A stretch of DNA of 34,686 bases from JAUSFM01 sp964343705 (GCA_964343705.1 CAYFJX010000012.1:1-34686), one strand, 5' to 3'; numbered from the stretch's first letter, positions 1 to 8,896 are shown. Notes: a model not told the origin generated them from the sequence alone. Program-made: numbers and translations.

Positions 1-1
1 A

Positions 2-643
2 AAAGCAGACATCAAACTCAAAGTTGAGCGAGATTCACACGAGATCGACATCTCAAGCATTAGGCTAAACCCAGCAGTTGTATCATGTGACGCAAGTTCA
101 CGAAACGTTCAAGCTGATGTTGAACTTAGAAACATTGGTAAGAAAAAAGAACGAGACGTTAAAGTTGAAGTGCGTGTTGAACGAGGAAACTTCAATGTTT
201 TCAAATCAGAAAAAGACATTGAAATGGACAAGGACGACGAACACCGATCATTGCTTAACTTCAATGTTCCAACAAACGTTGAACCTGGCGTGTACGCAGT
301 AGAAGTTAAATCATTCTACAAGCGAAGCCAAGTGTCACACACTGAGACAACACCAATTACTGTTCCAGACTGTGGATTCACCACAGGAACCAGTACAACA
401 CCACCTCCTGCAACTCAGCAACCTGCTGAAGAAACATCAGAGGAAGAAGTTGAAGTACAAACTGGAAGCACAGGTAACACTCAGGCAACTGGCGCAGTAG
501 CAACAGCAACACCAGTAGTAACCACAGCAAAGAAAACAAGCTTTGGTGGTAACAGCACATACGTAGCTGCTCTTGTAGCAGTGATTGTAGTACTGCTTAT
601 CATTGGTGGAGTACTTGTTGCGCTTATTGCACGACGACCTTAA
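2..643 (+). CDS. C-terminal part of a membrane-anchored surface protein (partial)
   Basis: The reading frame is open from the left edge of the window, so the N-terminus lies outside it; 213 residues are visible. The first ~115 residues are beta-rich and alternate charged and hydrophobic positions (ADVELRNIGKKKERDVKVEV), as in CARDB/Ig-like domains of archaeal surface proteins. Then comes a Thr/Pro/Glu-rich stalk (about residues 120-180) and one strongly hydrophobic C-terminal segment ending in a short ARRP tail. This suggests an extracellular domain held on a low-complexity stalk and a single membrane span facing outward. The exact family cannot be named because most of the protein may be missing. 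A T-rich tract follows the stop codon. Confidence 0.7.
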   Translation, partial: KADIKLKVERDSHEIDISSIRLNPAVVSCDASSRNVQADVELRNIGKKKERDVKVEVRVERGNFNVFKSEKDIEMDKDDEHRSLLNFNVPTNVEPGVYAVEVKSFYKRSQVSHTETTPITVPDCGFTTGTSTTPPPATQQPAEETSEEEVEVQTGSTGNTQATGAVATATPVVTTAKKTSFGGNSTYVAALVAVIVVLLIIGGVLVALIARRP

Positions 644-676
644 TTTTTTATTTTTTTACCTTTTCTTTTTCTTTTA
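642..676 (+). terminator. T-rich terminator after the surface-protein gene
   Basis: Immediately after the TAA stop there are several runs of T separated by single other bases, which is the usual archaeal terminator form. No hairpin precedes it. Confidence 0.5.
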
Positions 677-694
677 GCTGTTTAAGCAGGAACA

Positions 695-703
695 TTTTTA
701 AAC
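695..703 (+). promoter_or_regulatory. TATA box of the APH-family kinase gene
   Basis: TTTTTAAAC is centred about 29 nt before the ATG at 728. This predicts a transcript starting at or next to the start codon, i.e. leaderless. Confidence 0.6.
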
Positions 704-727
704 AAACATCACCTTACATTTATTCTC

Positions 728-1663
728 ATGCGAATGCCACAAACATTTGAACTGTCCTTAGAAAAGGTTGAATGGATCCTTGAGCAGCACAAGCTCGGTG
801 AATTATCAACCATCAAAGTCACAGAAAAAGGCATAGTTAATCCAAGTTATGAAATCAATGGGAAATATATTCTTCGCATCCACACACGTGAACCACACCT
901 TATCAAACTTGAGAAAGAGAAGTTCATTTATGAAACTATTCTCAAAAAGAAATCACGCTTCCCAGTTCCATATGTTATAAGTCTTGATACAAGTAAAACA
1001 CTGATCCCCTTCAATTACTTGCTCATGACCAAGATTAAAGGTGTTGATTTAGATGATGCATGGCCAAAGATGAGTATGAAAAAGCAAAAGGAAATAAGTT
1101 TTAAACTGGGAAAAGTAATGGCTCATTTGCATAAAATAAGATTCAAGAGCTTTGGTGGTATCATGCCGGGTGAAAAGAAATTCAAAACATGGCATGGCTA
1201 TGTAAAACACTTGTTAGAATCACAACTTCATCGCCACCACCATTATGGAATCATACCAAAAAAGACACTCCGTGCAATTGAAAAATTTTACAAGACACAT
1301 GAGAAATTGTTTAAGATCAATACACGACCAGTACTTCTCCATGGTGATTGGCATCGTGAAAACATCCACATTCATAAAAACCGAATCACTGGAGTATATG
1401 ATTTTGAATGGGCAATAGCAGGACATAACGAGTTTGATTTCAAAAACATCATGGCATTTTCAAAAAAAGAGAAAATACTGCAGTCTGAGATCTTGGAAGG
1501 ATACAAAACAATTGGTAAGATCTCAAAAGAATTCCCCACAAGGATAAAACTGTATGTTATTCTCAATTGCTTAGACTTTCTTGAAGCAAACCATGTGCAC
1601 TGGGGTGATGACCCACGGTACTTGAAAAAGTATTTGGATAACATCAATAAAGAACTGGAATGA
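728..1663 (+). CDS. APH-family (aminoglycoside phosphotransferase / choline kinase-like) kinase
   Basis: This 311-residue protein has the APH kinase fold motifs. The catalytic loop HGDWHREN lies at residues 205-212 (Asp207 as base, Asn212 for metal) and a DFEW motif at 225-228 supplies the second metal-binding Asp. The N-terminal lobe carries a glycine-containing strand pair (GIVNPSYEINGKYILRIH) typical of the family. Family members phosphorylate small hydroxyl or amino compounds such as choline, homoserine, sugars or aminoglycosides; the substrate here cannot be read from sequence. It is a single-gene unit with its own TATA box. Antibiotic resistance should not be assumed, since most environmental members have metabolic roles. 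Confidence 0.85.
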   Translation: MRMPQTFELSLEKVEWILEQHKLGELSTIKVTEKGIVNPSYEINGKYILRIHTREPHLIKLEKEKFIYETILKKKSRFPVPYVISLDTSKTLIPFNYLLMTKIKGVDLDDAWPKMSMKKQKEISFKLGKVMAHLHKIRFKSFGGIMPGEKKFKTWHGYVKHLLESQLHRHHHYGIIPKKTLRAIEKFYKTHEKLFKINTRPVLLHGDWHRENIHIHKNRITGVYDFEWAIAGHNEFDFKNIMAFSKKEKILQSEILEGYKTIGKISKEFPTRIKLYVILNCLDFLEANHVHWGDDPRYLKKYLDNINKELE

Positions 1664-1667
1664 GTAT

Positions 1668-1710
1668 CACAATAAACAACACCAAGTTTACCAACACTTA
1701 CCCATCAACC
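1668..1710. repeat. Imperfect copy of the 3' end of the 1821-2450 gene
   Basis: This 43-nt stretch matches 1802-1844 at roughly 80 percent, with one single-base offset. The matching segment covers the last codons and the stop of the leftward gene at 1821 plus about 20 nt beyond it. It is a detached partial duplicate on the far side of a palindromic element. Confidence 0.6.
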
Positions 1711-1740
1711 TTTTGCAAAAAGCTTGACCAAAAGCGTGCA

Positions 1741-1781
1741 ATGAGGGACTTCGCTCTGCTCAGCCCCTCGGAACGACAGAG
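1741..1781. repeat. REP-like palindromic element
   Basis: GAGGG at 1743-1747 pairs with CCCTC at 1765-1769 around an ACTTCGCTC core, followed by GGAACGACAGAG. On the minus strand it reads like the GTCATTCCGAG...GCGAAG type of dispersed intergenic repeat found in many bacterial genomes (family resemblance from memory). A perfect TTTTGCAAAA palindrome sits just before it at 1711-1720. It lies between two direct copies of a gene end. Confidence 0.45.
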
Positions 1782-1801
1782 AAGAAAATAGCATACGCTA
1801 A

Positions 1802-1844
1802 CACAATAAACAACTATAAGTTACCAGCACTTGCCCATTTCACC
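1802..1844. repeat. Parent copy of the gene-end direct repeat
   Basis: This stretch covers the stop codon and last residues (GEMGKCW) of the leftward gene and its downstream flank, and pairs with 1668-1710. Confidence 0.6.
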
Positions 1845-2450
1845 ACTGCCTTCTTTAACTGAACCAAGACAGTTAGACTTCACTTGACAAACTTTATCTT
1901 TGCCAAGGTAGAAGTTAAAAATAAGGTGAGCATACACCCACTCTGCGTTGTACCCTTGGATTTTACCGCGTGAGTATACAGGCCGTGAAGTAACAAGAAA
2001 TTCAGTTTCATCCCTTGCCTTGTACGAAAGCTTCCGTAAGCAAGATGTTAAATGACGTTCAAACTCACGATGACCACCAGCTAAAACATTTACCATTACA
2101 GATGTAGGCGTGTTTGCGTCTTTGAAAGGAGACTCAAAATTCTTTTTTAGCAGGCCTTTAATTTTTTCAACATTCAATGTCTTTTGCAATGCACCAATAA
2201 TCAAAGAGATATCTTCACCATGCCGTATGGATTTAAGACGTGATGTATCCAAGACTACAGGTGTAAAAATCGTGCCACTTTCAGTAACACCCATCTCACC
2301 AATCCATACACCACCAACTGCTCGTTCATACACTAAGCCACCAGTAACCTTATTACGAGGCATAAGACCAACTGCAAACAGCAGTATAATCAGTAGAACA
2401 ATCAGTTTTAGAGTAAAATGTATATTATGATCTCTCTTTTTTACTGGCAT
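1821..2450 (-). CDS. Membrane-anchored or secreted protein of unknown function
   Basis: This 209-residue protein has a basic N-terminus followed by a single hydrophobic segment at about residues 13-30, then a soluble region of ~180 residues that should lie outside the cell. I do not recognise the family. The soluble part contains four cysteines: one in the middle (TSCLRKLSY) and three near the C-terminus (CQVKSNC and the penultimate GKCW), which could form disulphides. A TATA box centred 27 nt upstream predicts a leaderless mRNA. The 3' end of the gene is duplicated at 1668-1710. Confidence 0.65.
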   Translation of the reverse strand: MPVKKRDHNIHFTLKLIVLLIILLFAVGLMPRNKVTGGLVYERAVGGVWIGEMGVTESGTIFTPVVLDTSRLKSIRHGEDISLIIGALQKTLNVEKIKGLLKKNFESPFKDANTPTSVMVNVLAGGHREFERHLTSCLRKLSYKARDETEFLVTSRPVYSRGKIQGYNAEWVYAHLIFNFYLGKDKVCQVKSNCLGSVKEGSGEMGKCW

Positions 2451-2471
2451 TACAAATCTAGAGCAAAATGG

Positions 2472-2481
2472 TTTTTTAAAG
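2472..2481 (-). promoter_or_regulatory. TATA box of the 1821-2450 gene
   Basis: On the minus strand CTTTAAAAAA is centred about 27 nt upstream of the ATG at 2450. Confidence 0.55.
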
Positions 2482-2503
2482 TTTATTGTTAAGAACTAGA
2501 TAT

Positions 2504-3316
2504 TTAAGGGTTTTGAATCTTACTTTCTACAATACGTTTCATCTCATTTATGAAGTCTTCAGCTTCTTTGCTGTACCTATCATAATCACTTCCCCTCATC
2601 TCCCTTATCTGACGGTGGGTTATCTTCTTCATGAGATCATAAAAGTTTTTCATGACTAAGGGGTATCTTTTGTGGCACAGTTTACGTTTTACCAGAGTAT
2701 CTTCCATAAGTGCTGGAACATGCTTAGGACTCGGAGGTACCTCACCAACTCGCATAAGAGCAGCGTGTGCAGCGTCAATAACCGCCCAGTATAAATCCAC
2801 CACTGCCTGTAAGACATGCCATTTTGAGTTTTGCAAAGTTGCAGGAGCACGTACAAAATAAGACCATACTGCCTCTGGTGTTGGACGAATTCTTCCTTGC
2901 CTTAATAGCATTTGTAGAGGGTCAAAGATGCCTGTGTCGATAAGTGCTACACCATCCCTTAGAATGTTTACTGCAACAGGGTCTCCTGCTTTGACAAATT
3001 CCCAGAACGACGTAAGTTTAAGGGTTGTCACGTGGATTTTGCTTGAAATATTAGTTACTAGTTTTTGAACAATAATCCTATACGTTTGTACAACTTCTGG
3101 ACGAAGTTCAATTGCCATGTCATCAATGATAAGTAATATGTCAATATCGCCTTTTGGCTTTTTTTCACGTGTCGCACTACCAAATAGAACAATGGCTTTT
3201 ATGAAGGTACCAAACTCTTTGTAAGCTTTTTCAGAGAATTTGTAAGCTAGATCAATGTGCTCCTTTGAGAATTTCTCAGTGTTAGGACGTGGACGTTTAT
3301 GTACCTTGAACTCCAT
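2504..3316 (-). CDS. Polymerase-beta-type nucleotidyltransferase with a helical C-terminal domain
   Basis: This 270-residue protein has an N-terminal nucleotidyltransferase fold: GS at residues 46-47 followed by the DxD pair at Asp57 and Asp59 (GDIDILLIID). The third carboxylate usually found on a later strand is not obvious; the equivalent strand reads KIHVTTL, so activity is uncertain. Residues ~150-265 are all helical and resemble the HEPN-like domains often fused to or paired with such enzymes. Possible roles are a toxin-antitoxin-like or small-molecule nucleotidylating protein. The start is set by a GAGGT Shine-Dalgarno sequence 5 nt before the ATG and a TATA box further upstream. Confidence 0.75.
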   Translation of the reverse strand: MEFKVHKRPRPNTEKFSKEHIDLAYKFSEKAYKEFGTFIKAIVLFGSATREKKPKGDIDILLIIDDMAIELRPEVVQTYRIIVQKLVTNISSKIHVTTLKLTSFWEFVKAGDPVAVNILRDGVALIDTGIFDPLQMLLRQGRIRPTPEAVWSYFVRAPATLQNSKWHVLQAVVDLYWAVIDAAHAALMRVGEVPPSPKHVPALMEDTLVKRKLCHKRYPLVMKNFYDLMKKITHRQIREMRGSDYDRYSKEAEDFINEMKRIVESKIQNP

Positions 3317-3355
3317 AATCTACCTCTTTATACCCCTTTTGTTTGTATTTTAGCA

Positions 3356-3366
3356 ACTATATATGG
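3356..3366 (-). promoter_or_regulatory. TATA box of the nucleotidyltransferase gene
   Basis: CATATATAG on the minus strand predicts a start site near 3335. That leaves a ~19-nt leader containing the GAGGT ribosome-binding site at 3321-3326. Confidence 0.5.
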
Positions 3367-3420
3367 TAACTGAGTAATTAGGGTTTATAAAGTTTGTTTT
3401 TTAAAGACTGGTGAGAGTAA

Positions 3421-3430
3421 CTTTATATAC
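3421..3430 (+). promoter_or_regulatory. TATA box of lysS
   Basis: CTTTATATAC is centred 28 nt before the ATG at 3454, so translation should begin there rather than at the in-frame GTG at 3436. Confidence 0.7.
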
Positions 3431-3453
3431 AAAGAGTGCAGATAGGGTCTGTA

Positions 3454-5211
3454 ATGACTAAATCAAAAGCTACAAAGGGCAAGACAAACAAGAAATCAGA
3501 GAAATCCAAGCAAAAACGCCCAAAAAAAGAAGCAGATCACATGCATTGGGCAGATAAGATTGCCCTAGATGTTGAAGAGCATATCAAGGTAAATCCGCAA
3601 CTTAAGAAAATTGTCAAGAAACAGGGAATTTTATTGTATGATGAGAAAACTCCTTCAGGAGCGATCCATGTTGGATCAGGCAGAGGGTGGATCATCCATG
3701 ATGTGATTGCAAAGGCACTGCGAAAGAGAGGTCTTAATGCCCGGTTTGTTTTGTCCAGTGATGATTCAGATCCATACGACAAGCCAAACAAGGATCTACC
3801 ACCTGACAAGTGGAACAAATACTTAGGAATGCCGTTTAGAAATATTCCTAGTCCAAAAACTGGTTATGAAACATTTGGTGATTACTACTTCCTTCAATGT
3901 GTTGAAAAGTTCGAAGAATTAGGTATTGAAGCTGATATTGAACGAACTGGCGAAGAATATGAAAAAGGAACATTCAATACTGCAATAAAAACAATTCTTG
4001 ACAAGCACAAAAAAGTGCAAGATGTTTATTCACGCTTGTATGGCGAAGATGCTGGTGGAGCAAACAAAATTCCATTTAATGTTATCTGCGAACAGTGCGG
4101 TAAAATTGCAACCACCAAAGCAACTGAGTGGGATGCAAAAAAAGAACTGCTCACCTATGACTGCCCAAAGGGCCCCACAGTAGTAAAATGGGCAGAAGGG
4201 TGTGGAAACACAGGGAAAATAAGCCCATACGATGGCGCTGGTAAATTTCCTTGGAAAGTTGAATGGGCAGCAAAATGGCCAAGCAAGGGAGTAATTTGTG
4301 AATATGCTGGTAAAGATCATTTTACCAAAGGCGGTGCACGAACATGTGCAATAGCAATCAGCGATGAAGTGCTTGATTACCCTCCTCCCTTCCCCTCAAC
4401 ACGCAAACACACTGGTAAAGGTTATGAATTTTTTAACATTGCTGGTAAGAAAATGTCGACGTCAAAAGGTAAAGGAGTTGCCTTTGCTGACATCACAACA
4501 ATTCTGCCACCAAAAATTGTGCGTTTCCTACTTGTAAAACCAAGGCCGCACGCAGTGATTGACTTTGACCCTTACAAAGATAATGACGTCCTCTTTTTGT
4601 TCGACAGGTATGACAAAACAGAGCGAATTTATTTTGGTGATAAAGAAACAGTAAAAGGTTTAACCCCTAAGGAAATTGCAAAACATAAACGTATCTATGA
4701 ACTTTCACAAGTTGGAGCAATCCCAAAAAAGTTACCCTTACAAATTGGCTTTGCCTTTGCGTCAAACGTTATTCAACTCGGGTTGAATGAGGAAGGAGCA
4801 TTAGCTATTCTGAAAAAGCTTGGCCATGTACCTGAAAAAATAAGTGGACCTGACCTCCATGTAGTCATGGAACGACTACATGATGCAAAACGATGGATAG
4901 ACACCTTTGCTTCAGAACAATATAAGTTCCAAGTACAAGATGAAAAACATGTAGCTAAGATCAAAAAAACATTAAGCGCTAAGCAAATAAAAGCACTGAA
5001 ATTAGCAGTGAGCACTTTGAAAAAGAAGAGTTGGAAACCAGAAGAACTCCACAATGAGTTTTATGAAATCTGCACAAAGCTCGACCTTCCTGTAAAAGAT
5101 TTTTTCCAAGCAGCATACAAAGTTATTATTAACAAGGATCGAGGTCCACGACTTGCTGCATTCTTGGTATTGCTGGGAAAGAGAGCTGTAAAGTTATTGG
5201 AGAAGGTGTAA
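3454..5211 (+). CDS. lysS: Lysyl-tRNA synthetase, class I
   Basis: This 585-residue enzyme charges tRNA-Lys with lysine. It is the class I form found in most archaea. The Rossmann-fold signature TPSGAIHVGSGRG (HIGH-like, around residue 72) and KMSTSKG (KMSKS-like, near residue 333) are both present. Between them lie paired cysteines (CEQCGK ... DCPKG ... GCGNTG) that form the zinc-binding insertion typical of class I LysRS, and an all-helical anticodon-binding region follows. The start is fixed by the TATA box 28 nt upstream. An unusual feature is the first ~30 residues, which are nearly all Lys, Ser, Thr, Arg or Glu, a basic extension expected to bind RNA non-specifically. The gene is monocistronic. 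Confidence 0.96.
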   Translation: MTKSKATKGKTNKKSEKSKQKRPKKEADHMHWADKIALDVEEHIKVNPQLKKIVKKQGILLYDEKTPSGAIHVGSGRGWIIHDVIAKALRKRGLNARFVLSSDDSDPYDKPNKDLPPDKWNKYLGMPFRNIPSPKTGYETFGDYYFLQCVEKFEELGIEADIERTGEEYEKGTFNTAIKTILDKHKKVQDVYSRLYGEDAGGANKIPFNVICEQCGKIATTKATEWDAKKELLTYDCPKGPTVVKWAEGCGNTGKISPYDGAGKFPWKVEWAAKWPSKGVICEYAGKDHFTKGGARTCAIAISDEVLDYPPPFPSTRKHTGKGYEFFNIAGKKMSTSKGKGVAFADITTILPPKIVRFLLVKPRPHAVIDFDPYKDNDVLFLFDRYDKTERIYFGDKETVKGLTPKEIAKHKRIYELSQVGAIPKKLPLQIGFAFASNVIQLGLNEEGALAILKKLGHVPEKISGPDLHVVMERLHDAKRWIDTFASEQYKFQVQDEKHVAKIKKTLSAKQIKALKLAVSTLKKKSWKPEELHNEFYEICTKLDLPVKDFFQAAYKVIINKDRGPRLAAFLVLLGKRAVKLLEKV

Positions 5212-5317
5212 CACTATACTCACGAATAAAAGACTTAAATCCAGAACGGATTCCGCTTATTAACCAAGGCAATCCAAGTATGCGTCTTGTAGAACCTCTT
5301 AAAGAAACTTCTTAATT

Positions 5318-6808
5318 CTAGTAAACAAATCCGTAGCCAGCCTTCCATCGTTTGTGGAAGTTCCACCATTTAGAAACCATAAAGTCCTTTGCTTTGCCTT
5401 TAGATACACTATCTTTGTACGCTTCTGACTTGGTCATTTTACGCAGCAATCTGCCACACTCTTTACAGAACAAACCTGACTTTTTATTCTTTGAAGCGCA
5501 ATGAGTACAACGAGTGTAATCAGTTTTAGCCTTGGACGGTCCTGCTCTCTTGAATGGTGCTACAAAAGGGTCAAAGACACTTGCTCGCTTAAACCGGGAG
5601 TGGCCTTTTTCTTTTGGAAAATCATCTGAAACATCTTGTTCTGCCTGCTTAAGATATTTTTCCAGTTCTCCACCAAGAGCTGTATACGCTGCTTTTACTG
5701 AAGCATCAACATTACCAAGCAGTTCAAAATCTTCACGATCTCTGAATGCCCTGAACCTGGCAAGATCATCTTGATTCCATGCATACGCTCGTGTTGTAAA
5801 AACAGTTCGACCGGTGTGTTGCGGTCCTCGCTGGTAGCCCTCTTGTTGGAATTTCATTTCTGATCTGGCACGATAGTTAAAATGAAGATTGTATACTGCA
5901 TACACACCATTACCTTGTGCTTTTTTTGCAAGTACTTCTATTTCTATCAGTGATCCTTCAAATGCAGCTATAAGATGTTCGCTGTCTGTCTTTCTGTTGT
6001 CAAGTTGTAATCGTCGAATGTTTCGCAAGTATGGCTTTACCCAAGTCATGTACATCTTAATGATGTCATAGTGCTGCCGTAAGTATCGAATGGTGAAGAT
6101 GTGACGGTGTTTCATTTCTTTGTGTGTATGTTTTTTCCAAACCAGGAAAGATTTAAGTTTTCGTGAAAGTACTTCTTTGACCTTTCTGTTAAATTGTAAA
6201 CTATCAACATGTCGTGTTACAGACACTGGACTCATAGGTGGTGCGTCAAAAAATAGATCTGGAAGGGTTGCAAAACCAATTTCACGTGCCATACCCAATG
6301 TACTACTGGGATTCTTGGCACCTCCTTCAACAAGGTCAATCCAGTATCCTTTGAGAGAGATCTCTGCAGCTTTGTCGCCCTGGACACTTGCATTGTAAAT
6401 GTATAATCGCTCATCAAGAATCCGTAGTTCTCGAACAAGTTGGAAAAGCTCTTTCACCATCTTCCCAATGGTAGCAAGAAACTGACTGACCTTATCCTGC
6501 TGAAGTCCAAGACGTTGTTGCGCAACACCAAAGAAAGCAGAGTGTTCAGATGCAGCAAACAAATCAAGAATCTTCTCAAACTCTGCAAATGAGTTTTCTT
6601 CACGTAGGTAATCAATAGCTCTAAAATAAAGATCTTCTATTGCTTGATTGTACACCTCATAAATAATACGGTTCCTCAAATTTGTTCTACCATCAGGATG
6701 ATTTTGTCCATCCAAAGGAAGTGGAATTGGCCAATTAGTTTTAAGATGGGTGCCCCTACCTTCTTCACCATATTCTTCAACAAATCCAAAATCTGTTACA
6801 TTAGCCAT
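5318..6808 (-). CDS. Unknown 496-residue protein with C-terminal zinc ribbon
   Basis: I do not recognise this family. No signal peptide or membrane span is visible. Most of the protein is charged and helical. Near the C-terminus there is a four-cysteine zinc-binding motif, Cys434-x2-Cys437-x10-Cys448-x2-Cys451 (CTHCASKNKKSGLFCKECG), followed by a basic Lys/Arg/Trp-rich tail (KWWNFHKRWKAGYG) suited to nucleic-acid contact. It is the last gene of a leftward run, 36 nt after a YhbY-type RNA-binding protein, so an RNA or ribosome-related role is possible but is only inference from context. Confidence 0.65.
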   Translation of the reverse strand: MANVTDFGFVEEYGEEGRGTHLKTNWPIPLPLDGQNHPDGRTNLRNRIIYEVYNQAIEDLYFRAIDYLREENSFAEFEKILDLFAASEHSAFFGVAQQRLGLQQDKVSQFLATIGKMVKELFQLVRELRILDERLYIYNASVQGDKAAEISLKGYWIDLVEGGAKNPSSTLGMAREIGFATLPDLFFDAPPMSPVSVTRHVDSLQFNRKVKEVLSRKLKSFLVWKKHTHKEMKHRHIFTIRYLRQHYDIIKMYMTWVKPYLRNIRRLQLDNRKTDSEHLIAAFEGSLIEIEVLAKKAQGNGVYAVYNLHFNYRARSEMKFQQEGYQRGPQHTGRTVFTTRAYAWNQDDLARFRAFRDREDFELLGNVDASVKAAYTALGGELEKYLKQAEQDVSDDFPKEKGHSRFKRASVFDPFVAPFKRAGPSKAKTDYTRCTHCASKNKKSGLFCKECGRLLRKMTKSEAYKDSVSKGKAKDFMVSKWWNFHKRWKAGYGFVY

Positions 6809-6844
6809 TGTCTACCAGTATAGTAATTGTATTTTTCAATGTTA

Positions 6845-7120
6845 TCATTTTTTGTACAAAACAGCTGTAAATCCAACCAAATGAATAAGGACAGCACCTG
6901 TTTTGTCACAGAGCTTCTTAGCCATTGTCTGGCGTGCCTTTTTTGAACTGACATTTGGATCAAGTGATTCTTTTGCTAATTTTATTTTTACCAACTTCTC
7001 TTTTTTGAGTTGCCGTGCCAGTTCAGCAAGTAATGCCTCTGTTACCCCTGCCTTTCCCACCTGAAGCAGAGCCTCAAGTTTGTTTGCCTGAGCTTTTAGT
7101 TTTTTTAAATCCAATTCCAT
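6845..7120 (-). CDS. YhbY/CRM-domain RNA-binding protein
   Basis: The 91 residues make up a single CRM (CRS1-YhbY) domain, the length of bacterial YhbY. The central LQVGKAGVTEALLAEL corresponds to the family GKxG-type RNA-binding loop, and the C-terminal strand reads GAVLIHLVGFTAVLYKK. Family members bind structured rRNA during large-subunit assembly in bacteria, or group II introns in plants; archaeal homologues are presumed to bind rRNA. It sits 30 nt after the antiporter gene and 36 nt before the zinc-ribbon orphan, so the three are probably cotranscribed. Confidence 0.85.
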   Translation of the reverse strand: MELDLKKLKAQANKLEALLQVGKAGVTEALLAELARQLKKEKLVKIKLAKESLDPNVSSKKARQTMAKKLCDKTGAVLIHLVGFTAVLYKK

Positions 7121-7150
7121 TTTCTATTTTCTATTTTATGAATGTTCAAA

Positions 7151-8872
7151 TTATGAATGCTCAACTTTTGCAGGATGTTCATGATCCATTTGCATACGCT
7201 CGCGTAGTTGCTCAATGTGGTTTCTCTTGTTTTTTATTACTTTTTTCAAATCGTGCTTATATTCACTTACTAATGTTGAGACACGTTCTCCACCAAGGAA
7301 GTGAGGCATAATAACATAGTCCGCACCAGCATTGTACAATTTCATTGCTTCTCTGATCTTGTTACCTGTGACCATGATAACAGCTTTGCTATTAACTTCA
7401 CGTGTCTTTTTTACTATCAAAACATTATCTTCAATTAAAGGAACAGTAGCAATAACAAGTTTCAATTTCTTAAGGTTAAGACGCTGCAAGATTTCTTCAT
7501 CACTAATATCCCCATACATACAAGGAATTTTTCGTGCAACAAGACGTTTTATAATATCTGGGTTAAAATCAATAACCAAAAAGCTGTGTCCCATTTTTTG
7601 GAGTGTTTTAAAAGCATTATAACCAATACGATCATACCCAACAAGGAGTGCATCATACTTGAGTTCTTTGTGAGGTAAGAATTGTAGATGCCTACCTGTA
7701 CTCATAACATCAAAAACAGATAAGTATTTTGCAACATACTTGTACAAGATACGATCGAACTTAATCATATACGACGTGAAAACCATTGTTATGATGGAAA
7801 GTACAATCGTAAGAGTGAAAAGCTCGCTTGAGATGTGACCAAGGACAACACCCTGGCTCGCTATAATAATTGAAAACTCTGAAACCTGAGCAAGTGAGAT
7901 TCCTGTGAAAAAAGATACTTTCTTTGTGTAACCAAAAAAACTGCCAATAAACATAATCACAAGTGGTTTGAGAACCAAGACAAATATAGTCAGTATAATG
8001 AGAGGATACATTATTTTTGTTATTTCTTCAACAACAAGACCCATCCCCAGAGATACAAAGAAGAGTGTTGCAAAGAAATCTTTAAGTGATTTTACTTTTC
8101 CTATAATTTCAATGTTGTACGGAAGGTTGGCAAGGGAGATACCTGCAATAAATGCGCCAATTGCAATAGAAAATCCAAGGTATGATAAGAGAATTGAAAA
8201 AAAGAAACAAGTGCTAATTGCAACCATGAAAAAGAGTTCTTGTGATTTTGCTGCAAACTTAAAGAGTTTGGGGAAAATATATTTACTTGCAAGGTAGGCA
8301 AGAACAAAGACTGCACCTGCTTTGATTAGTGAATTCATTAAAACCATTACAGTAAAATCATCAATTGATGAAATAATTGACAAAGCAAGAATAGCAAGAA
8401 TGTCCTGCATCAACAAGACCCCAATAATTATTTTCCCATGAAGCGTGCTCAGCTCTTTCTTGTCAGACAAGAGTTTAATTACAATCATAGTACTACTAAA
8501 TGCAATAATAAGTCCAAGGTACGCTGCTTCAACACCATACACTCCGAGAAAACTTGCAGCAACAAAACCAAAAACAAATAAGAGGCTTACTTGAACAATT
8601 GCACCTACACTGGCAATGCCACCTATGTCTTTTAATTTTTTTAGGGCAAGCTCAAGACCTACAATAAATAGCAAAAAAGCAATGCCTGTCAGACTCATGG
8701 TTTCAATAATCTCAGTATTGTCCACAAGTTTCCACACAGGACCAAGAAGAATACCTACAATGATATACGCTGGAATCATAGGCTGCTTAAGCATTCGAGC
8801 AACAAATGCTCCTGCTGTAGCAAGTACAATCATAATGCCTAGTTGTACAAATATATCAGCCATACCTATCAT
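7151..8872 (-). CDS. Kef-type (CPA2) K+/H+ antiporter with TrkA-N domain
   Basis: The protein has 573 residues. Residues ~8-370 hold about twelve membrane segments of the CPA2 monovalent cation/proton antiporter fold. The ion-site pair is Gln156-Asp157 (LLMQDILAI), the QD form typical of KefB/C potassium efflux systems rather than the ND or DD of sodium exchangers. From about residue 407 there is a cytoplasmic TrkA-N/RCK Rossmann domain (VGYDRIG at 411-417) that should bind a dinucleotide or nucleotide and gate transport; the usual GxGxxG has Asp in the second glycine position. A GGTGG ribosome-binding site lies about 8 nt before the ATG. It follows a small ORF by 24 nt. Likely role: K+ and pH homeostasis. 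Confidence 0.92.
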   Translation of the reverse strand: MIGMADIFVQLGIMIVLATAGAFVARMLKQPMIPAYIIVGILLGPVWKLVDNTEIIETMSLTGIAFLLFIVGLELALKKLKDIGGIASVGAIVQVSLLFVFGFVAASFLGVYGVEAAYLGLIIAFSSTMIVIKLLSDKKELSTLHGKIIIGVLLMQDILAILALSIISSIDDFTVMVLMNSLIKAGAVFVLAYLASKYIFPKLFKFAAKSQELFFMVAISTCFFFSILLSYLGFSIAIGAFIAGISLANLPYNIEIIGKVKSLKDFFATLFFVSLGMGLVVEEITKIMYPLIILTIFVLVLKPLVIMFIGSFFGYTKKVSFFTGISLAQVSEFSIIIASQGVVLGHISSELFTLTIVLSIITMVFTSYMIKFDRILYKYVAKYLSVFDVMSTGRHLQFLPHKELKYDALLVGYDRIGYNAFKTLQKMGHSFLVIDFNPDIIKRLVARKIPCMYGDISDEEILQRLNLKKLKLVIATVPLIEDNVLIVKKTREVNSKAVIMVTGNKIREAMKLYNAGADYVIMPHFLGGERVSTLVSEYKHDLKKVIKNKRNHIEQLRERMQMDHEHPAKVEHS

Positions 8873-8896
8873 CTTTTAATCCCACCAGGTGATTAC

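Noticed and set aside
5213..5315. Short open frame after lysS (ending INQGNPSMRLVEPLKETS)
   Set aside because: It has no start codon with a ribosome-binding site or promoter and extends back only into lysS out of frame.
7968..8297. Antisense frame inside the Kef antiporter
   Set aside because: Shadow frame; the antiporter motifs on the minus strand are unambiguous.
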